From Diplolepis rosae (lineage: Eukaryota; Arthropoda; Insecta; Hymenoptera; Diplolepididae), in assembly GCA_030998225.1 (NCBI GenBank), contig JAPYXD010000727.1, positions 7,316,001 through 7,380,000 of the forward strand: a stretch of 64,000 nt of DNA, in the 5' to 3' direction. Below, one piece after another: positions 57,834-64,000 of the stretch; position 1 is the stretch's first letter, and every line of letters begins with the position of its first letter. The position numbers and the translations under genes are program-made. Below the pieces are notes generated by a model, which did not search any database, had not been told where the DNA came from, and saw only the letters and a program-made list of their open reading frames with translations.

Positions 57834-60800
57834 TCACTCGTGACCCTTACCTCTGCTTCTATATCGTTGTAAGACTTTTTTCAAACCTTTGTCAGATGAC
57901 AATTTGGCTGTTTGAGGTTGACGAGGACTAGAACCAGACTCATTAGGGTTGTTCTTATCCTTTAGTGTTAAATAGTCTGAAATTCTAGTAGCTAAACTTG
58001 CTGTACTGGGTAGAAAATCTTCACCACCTCTCGAGGTCGAAGAACTTATGTCCTTCATTTTTAATGCCTTTAGTTTGCCCAATTTTGTAGAGAAATGTTC
58101 AGATTTTGGTGCAGCTGTAAATGATTAAAATTTACATTAGAATACCATTGTTCATTAAAGGGGTGCTTGACGAGATTACTCTCAAAGAGAAAAATAGTTT
58201 TTAATATGAATTTCCCAATTTACGTTACAAAATATTTTCTAAAATGTAAAAAATAAATAGGAATAGCGAATTAAGCGTAAAACAGCTTAGCTCTTCGTTT
58301 CTCTAAAATTTCTAGTCCTCTTAATTTTTTTAGAACGTTTTAGAATACTTCAAAACACATTTTTGCGATTACTTCTAAATTATATATTACTTATATACCA
58401 ATCACCCAATTTCAGTATATCATTATACTACTTTTAACAATGTAAAGCTGTGCAACAAACCTGAAATGACGTCTAACAAAAGATTCGTTTGAAATTTGAG
58501 CAAATCGTTTGCATAAAATTTGCATGTAATAAGTGCAAGGCTGCGTCTGTAATTTTGCATAAATTTCGTTCAAATTTTTCTTGTATTTATAAGTAATTCT
58601 TCGCAATTTTCACTAGTAAATTAACTTTATATACAACGTTTTACTCTTTTTTCAAATAAATGAACTTTGACATTTTATAAAAACATATTTTTTATAAATT
58701 CCTTTATTTGTCAAAGTTTTACAAAATATATCGAAGAAAAATTTTTAAATTTATATATAATTAGCAATATTATTACAAGTATATATGTAATAATATTTTA
58801 TTACATTATATTATAATATAATGCAATATATTATTTAATAATAAGTAATAAATTTAAAAAGTTTAAAAAAATATTTCCATTTATTGCATTGAAATTTATT
58901 TCAAATTTTCTTTGACCTTATATAAAAGAAACTGTTTTCTGGGTGTTTGTTATATAACAATGCCAAAAGTACACTTTTCAAAATTAAACGTTCATAATAC
59001 TTACAAGCTTTGAAAGATAGTTTAGAAAAACGTGTGATTTCTGGTAATCTGTGATAAAGTGTTTCAAATACAATATAAAATGGATTCGTTTCCGTAGGCA
59101 GCTGAACAGCGATTCCTAACAATCTGTGAGAATCCATAAACAAAGGAGCGCCTTGTTCAAACTAAAATAGAATAGATTTCTTGCTTTAGCATACCCTATC
59201 AAGTATCAATTCAAAGTGTGAAGAAAATTAAGTGACTATTATAAAGCCATTTAAAAAAGTAATAAACATAGTTACAAATTCGAGTTGCGCATCTGAGAAC
59301 GCGCAGACGTAACCATACTTCATATACATTTCAATCTTTTGTTCAACTATATACTTGCATTCTTCATATGTTATAAGCTTCATATTCAAAAATACTGGGT
59401 GATATTCACCATCACTATACGACCACGCTCCGGTGTATAAATTAAAATTCGTCCAAGGTTCTTGTTCACGCGGATCAACGATATCAATTATGGGCGGTCC
59501 TATTGCATCCATTTCTTCCCCCTCTTTGTCGACCTGAAAAAATGTTTTGTAATTAAAGTAGTTGATCCACGAAAACTAGACCTCGGGCAAAAATAGATAA
59601 TTTTGCTTTCAGGAATAGCAATATTATTATTGAAGGGCTATTTTGAAAGAGAAAAGATTAATTTCCATGAAAAAAATTTGAAACACAGAAAAATAATTTT
59701 ATTAATAACTTTTATTTTTGCCCCAACTTTTTTTCCTATCGCTTCTTACCAAATTTTAAAAAATTATGCGATTTTAATAAATTACAAATCACTTTTTCAA
59801 GAAAAAGATTCCCTACAACTTGACCATTTCCAATTTTCGAAAATGAATAAATTATTATCAAATTCAGCAATTTCTTTATAAAAATTTCTTTTTGGAAAAT
59901 GTTTTCAAAATGGTTTCAGCTATGAAAGAATTTATTTTTTCTACTAGCCCCGTTATTGCCCTGTGCGGGGCAAACAAATCCACTTTCTGACCCGCTAGTA
60001 GAAAAAAAATCGTGTGCAACACGGGAAAAACATTTATTTTACTCGTGTGGTTGTTACCCTTGCTTTGCTCGGGCATCAAACTTCACACTCGCAAAATAAA
60101 TTTTTTTTCCCCTAGTTGCACAATGTACTATTTAAAAATCAGAAACGGTGAAGTTGTGGGAAATATTTTCTCTGAAAAAACGATTCATGATTTGTTAGAA
60201 TCGCATAATTTTTTAAAATTTGGTAAGAAGCGATAAGAAAAAAAGTTGGGTCAAAAATAAAATTCATTAATAAAATTATTTTTCTGTGTTTCGAATTTTT
60301 TTCTTGTAAAATAATCTTTTCTCTTTCAAAATAGCCCTTCAATAATAATATTGTTATTCTTGAAAGCAAAATTATCTATTTTTGTCTGAGGTCTAATTTT
60401 TGTGGATGAAAACTACCTTGAGAGACTGCAATACAATACTTGGGAAAAAAACAAAAGGAAATATCAACAGTAGTAGCTGGTGACATTTTTTTCAAACACA
60501 CAAGGATAAATTGGTACAATTGACCAGTTGACTAACCTTGTAGAAAAAAATAATTAGACCCGATTGGGACCGATTGATTCGATTGACCCCATTTCAAAAA
60601 CATCATTGAAGCCGATTTATTAATCGGATTCAATCAGGCGAGACCATTTTGAATCCGATTACTAAATCGGTTTCCATGATGTATTTGGAATGGGGTCAGT
60701 CGGTCCTAATCGGATCCAACTATTTTCTTCTACAAGGGTGATTGGCCACCCGTATGAAAAATTTTAGCCAGCCTACACGAGGCCTCACGTGGTTTTCCAC

Positions 60801-61767
60801 ATTACAATATCAAATCTTTAGAATAACCGCGTCTATAAAATGCATTCCACACGGGTAGCAGAATTACTAGTCTTTTTTGGTTAAATTAACCAAAAATCTG
60901 GTTAACTTGAATGCTTTTTTAAGTTCATTTTACTACACGGAGAAACCCAAGTTAAGAATTTTTCGCAGCAAAATGCTGAACTGTAGATGGAATACTATAT
61001 ACGATAATTTGCTATAGATTGTATCAAACTTTACTATAACCTATACTAACTTTTTAAATCATTTTTCGAACTTTTAGTATTTTGACTGCAAACAATTTCC
61101 AGTTCGCTAGGAATAATTACCATCACACCTCGATTTTCCCTGGATTCCTAATAGTTTTTAGAATTATCATTATACATTAAAAAATATATTGCTATGAAAA
61201 GTTTCTCCGTGTAGAATATAATAAGTAATCCAAGTTTTTTTCAGTATATTCAACGAAATCAAGTGGTAAAGTAAATCAGATGACTGGATGGCTAGCAGGA
61301 TTACTAATTTTTGTTAGTTAAATTAATTGCAAATCTAGTGCATCAAACTAGTTTTTGAGTTAATTTTCCTGGAATTGAACTATTAATCCCAATTTTTTCT
61401 GTGCATTATCAGCACAAAATACCTCATATAGGGTTATTCTATCAATTTCAATTTTTTAAACTCACTCTTAGAATTCCATAAGACATTGTTATATAACCGT
61501 CATCAACAAGTGGATATAACACGTGTTTAACTATAAAATCATTTTGTTCAACATGTTTTCTACTTTGGACTGAATAATTTTCAATATTTGCTTTTATAAC
61601 CTCAGCCCAGTGTCTTGTGACTATCAAATTTTGCATATTGAAAAATGTTCCCAGAGTCACCATCCTACAATATTCTTTCTCAAATACTGATCCTGTGTAT
61701 GGTGTTATGTTAACCTCATCTGATACTCCACCTATTGCTTTACTTTCAATTTGTGATGAATTCAATC
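57834..61767 (-). CDS. Gene B (exons 2-5): paralogous serine protease homologue with a different C-terminal tail
   Basis: Spliced exons: 61767-61466, 59533-59276, 59161-59005 and 58114-57834 (stop). Donors are GTGAGT, GTAACT and GTAAGT, and phases are 1-0-0-1 as in gene A. Exon 2 opens NSSQIESKAIGG (compare A: NSSLFESKVVGG). LGTFFNMQNLIVTRHWAEV stands where the TAAHC block should be; the His is one position off and TAAHC is not kept. Exon 3 has GAWSYSDGEYHPVFL and the Cys pair YEECKYI...YGYVCAF. Exon 4 has EQGAPLFMDSHRLLGI in place of GDSGGPL...LVGI, so Ser is replaced. Exon 5 is a Ser/Lys/Asp-rich tail of 92 residues ending RSRGKGHE. AATAAA is about 55 nt after the stop (57779-57774). Intron 3 of A and B share the string CATACCCTATC on the plus strand, which supports recent duplication. 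Exon 1 is missing from the window or not recognised. Inferred role: secreted pseudo-protease. Confidence 0.74.
59555..60419. mobile_element. Foldback element, 865 bp, in gene B intron 2
   Basis: AAAGTAGTTGATCCACGAAA at 59555 and the inverse ending AACTACCTT at 60419, with long paired arms (ttgaagggctattttgaaag and others). The centre carries an extra piece of about 230 bp (about 59940-60130) built of GTGTGCAACACGGG / CCCTTGCTTTGCTCGGGC words. Same family as 12227-12894 but reversed relative to the gene. Its edge is 21 bp from the exon 3 acceptor. Confidence 0.8.
60934..61213. mobile_element. MITE, 280 bp, TIR TACACGGAGAAAC
   Basis: TACACGGAGAAAC at 60934 and GTTTCTCCGTGTA ending at 61213. 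Same family as 50519-50800, with a more diverged centre. It lies in gene B intron 2. Confidence 0.8.
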
Positions 61768-62004
61768 CTACAAAAAGGTAAAAGGGTTATGGTGTGATAA
61801 AATTCATAGAATTTTTGAAAAGTTTTTTAAATCTATGATAAAAAGGAAAGCGTTCACCTGCGTCGGAAAATGCAAGGAAAATAGTAATTTCTGAATATCA
61901 AAAAGCGCTTTCTAGATTTTAGCAATTGAAAGAACGGTACAAAAATTACTACACATCAGCGAATAATTTAAGCATGAAAATGCTCAAGAGCAGCAAGAAT
62001 TTTC

Positions 62005-62139
62005 TACACGCAAAAAAATGTGTAGCCGGTACAAAGAAACATATCACTGTTCTAGCTATATTATTAACTATCCTAACCACAAATATGGCCGATATAACCT
62101 AAAAAATCCGTGTGACAGCTAGATATTTTTTTCCGTGTA
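62005..62139. mobile_element. MITE, 135 bp, TACACG ends
   Basis: TACACGCAAAAAAAT at 62005 and ATTTTTTTCCGTGTA ending at 62139. Short AT-rich interior with ctagctatattat. Confidence 0.6.
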
Positions 62140-62229
62140 ATTTGTAGAATATCACTTGCTAAAATTCAGTGTGGATCTCATTAAAATGTTCAGCAATTTA
62201 TATACTTTTATGAGAACCGGTATTCTAGG

Positions 62230-62305
62230 CGTAAACTAGCGTAATGGTTAAGATGCGAGCGTGTCATGTCAGCGTCCGAGGTTCAAACCACAGCGGGGGC
62301 GATTA
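62230..62305 (+). repeat. tRNA-derived SINE head
   Basis: TAGCGTAATGGTTAAG matches the polymerase III box A, and GAGGTTCAAACC, about 37 nt further on, matches box B. The stems of a functional tRNA do not form well, so a SINE relic is more likely than a tRNA gene. Confidence 0.4.
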
Positions 62306-62782
62306 GGTTTTTAATGATAAACAATGTATTGTATAATAGGTAAAAAAAACGAATAAGAGTACCCGAGATTTTTTTTTTTTATTGAGACACGAAATAAATA
62401 TTCTAAAATCTAACAGATCACTTGCTAAAATTTAGTAGAGCGTTTTCTCAACATCAGTAAACCATATTCTAAGATTAGAAACAAGATTCTAAATCTCAGA
62501 GCGCAATATTCTGCAATCCGGAAAGTCTAATGCTACAATTCAGAAATTTTTACTATCATTTAGCAAGTCAAGGTGTAATTTTGAATCGAAAATATCTAAT
62601 TGGAAAATATAACTTGCGGGAATTTGGAACGCACTCTACATTATATTAATATACAATATGCAGAATTCAGCAAATCCACTACGAAGTCACAAATCAGCAA
62701 GCGACTTGCTAAACTTCAATCAGATGTCTTCTGATTCTCAGAAATTCCTTATTTTGGTGTTAGACCTGGACATTTCAAATTA

Positions 62783-63501
62783 TTAAGGGGGGTTTCTACT
62801 TTGTTCGGCCGAAAAAACGTGCTTTTTTTAGAAATTTTTTTTGGGGAACGTATTTAAGATAAACACTTGACATTTTTTTTCAGTTGTAGGTGCAAGTTTA
62901 TTGTACAAGTACAAAAAGTTTTTTTTCACTTTATACTGAAGCAAAACTTTGAACGCGTTTTTTTCAAAACTATATCTTTTGGCCATGCGGAAGTGATTTA
63001 AGCCAGACGAGTTAAGCAATGGCCACGAAATTTTTAACAGTCGTGTATCAAGGGCTTAGCTATGGCTCGTACTAGAATCTTCAGTAAATATTAACAATTT
63101 TTCATTTTACATAACAATTTGTATCGAAAAAAGTGGGCAAAAATCGAGTTTTTCATTCAAAATCGCATAATTGTTTCATTTTTCATTTTTTTTTCGAAAT
63201 CCTAGTACCGGCCAAAGACAAAAGTATACAAAGTGAGAATATATTTCATTTTTGTGTTTCAGGTCATCTGAAACAGCGGTAGGACTTCCGCGAGTGGGAA
63301 AAATTCGTTCGGCGCGCCGCCATTGCTCAATGCCCCCACCCCCCTTTGCATATTTCTACTGAAAACTTTTTGTAGTTGTACAATAAACTTGTACCTACAA
63401 CTGAAAAAAATTTTCAAGTGTTTATCTTAAATACGCTCGCCAAAAAGAATTTCTAAAAAAAGCACGTTTTTTCGGCCGAACAAAGTAGAAACCCCCCTTA
63501 A
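62783..63501. mobile_element. Foldback/MITE flanked by TTAA, 719 bp
   Basis: TTAAGGGGGGTTTCTACTTTG-type left end (quoted part starts at 62783) and its inverse ending in TTAA at 63501. The arms of about 150 bp pair well (tcggccgaaaaaacgtgc, gtacaataaacttgtac). TTAA with a G-run start also occurs at the Kolobok-like element at 9789. Confidence 0.75.
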
Positions 63502-63717
63502 GCTGTCAAGGACACGCATTTTCTTCGGGGCATTTAGGCTTTTATTGAAATCTTATGATTATTTACTCATCACCTAAAAATCCCGTCAATTTAAAATTGA
63601 AAGCGGGTGATCAAGATGACAAAGTTATAACTTTTCCAGGTAAATGAGAAACAATCACAGAACATTAGTATAATACGAATTTTTTTAAAGAATATATTAG
63701 GCATTTTCATCTCTTAC

Positions 63718-63800
63718 CTTTGACCAAAATTGTGATCAATTCAGGGAACAACATACCCACATGTCTAATTGCTTCCCTTGTGAGTTTAAGTGTCAAAAGA
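63718..63800 (-). CDS. Candidate 83-bp internal exon upstream of gene B
   Basis: A minus-strand ORF is bounded by an acceptor (GTATAATTATAG) and a donor (G|GTAAGAG) ending in phase 1, the phase gene B exon 2 needs. It would encode about 27 residues, roughly LLTLKLTREAIRHVGMLFPE followed by a hydrophobic stretch ending LITILVK. Gene A has no counterpart between its signal exon and exon 2, so this may be an extra exon of gene B, an exon of another gene, or chance. A truncated foldback copy begins about 22 bp upstream of the acceptor. Confidence 0.25.
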
Positions 63801-63822
63801 CTATAATTATACAAGTACAAGT

Positions 63823-64000
63823 AATATTATTATTGAAGGGCTATTTTGGAAGAGAAAAGATTACTTTCCATTAAAAAAATTTTTAAATACAGAAAAATAA
63901 TTTTATTAATCAATTTTATTTTTGCCCCAACTTTTTCTCTTGTCGCTTCTTGCCAAATTTTAAAAAATTATGCGATTTTAATAAATTATAAATCACCTTT
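63823..64000. mobile_element. Foldback element fragment, cut by the window end
   Basis: It matches the left arm of the element at 59555-60419 from attattattgaagggctatt onward, without that copy's first ~70 bp. Confidence 0.7.

Overview
The window looks like an AT-rich insect chromosome segment packed with transposable elements. The evidence is irritans-type and maT-like mariners, a P-element-like THAP transposase, an R1/jockey-type gag, a pogo/Tigger transposase, many foldback and MITE elements, and long introns with GT...AG borders. A parasitoid hymenopteran would fit the gene content, but that is inference. No bacterial operons, rRNA, CRISPR array or virus genome were seen.

The only convincing host genes are two related multi-exon genes on the minus strand. 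Gene A has exons at 18538-18234, 12044-11796, 11714-11561 and 8110-7392. A signal-peptide exon at 36983-36926 matches it in phase and is probably its first exon. Gene B has exons at 61767-61466, 59533-59276, 59161-59005 and 58114-57834; its first exon lies outside the window or was not found. Both encode a chymotrypsin/trypsin-fold domain without the catalytic serine motif (pseudo-proteases), followed by a long C-terminal tail on the last exon. Exon phases match exon for exon (1, 0, 0, 1), but the tails differ completely: H/Q/N/G/M-rich repeats in A, a charged Ser/Lys-rich stretch in B. A third copy survives only as a duplicated 3' flank at 24.13-25.98 kb.

Layout: 0-3 kb holds a gag-like retroelement scrap and short tandem repeats. 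3.29-4.60 kb is a dead irritans-type mariner, followed by a P-element 5' fragment (4.65-5.65 kb). 7.4-18.5 kb is the main body of gene A; its introns hold MITEs, a Kolobok-like element split by a hAT-like MITE, a foldback and an internally deleted mariner. 18.96-21.81 kb is a long inverted-repeat element with a 1.3-kb maT-like mariner inside. 22.5-23.9 kb is a foldback carrying a Cys-rich (CXC-like) ORF. 24.1-26.0 kb is the ghost 3' flank plus a TA-flanked element. 27.8-30.5 kb holds MITEs and a deleted mariner. 30.97-34.48 kb is a MITE containing a pogo/Tigger element that itself contains a palindromic MITE. 37.4-39.1 kb is a gag-only non-LTR element. 44.5-53.5 kb is a broken P-element-like gene with a 5.35-kb intron full of other repeats. 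57.8-61.8 kb is gene B, and 62.8 kb to the end is more foldback sequence.

Several repeats occur twice, once empty and once filled. This allows insertion boundaries and nesting order to be read directly from the sequence at 5.1 versus 52.3 kb and at 41.95 versus 30.97 kb.
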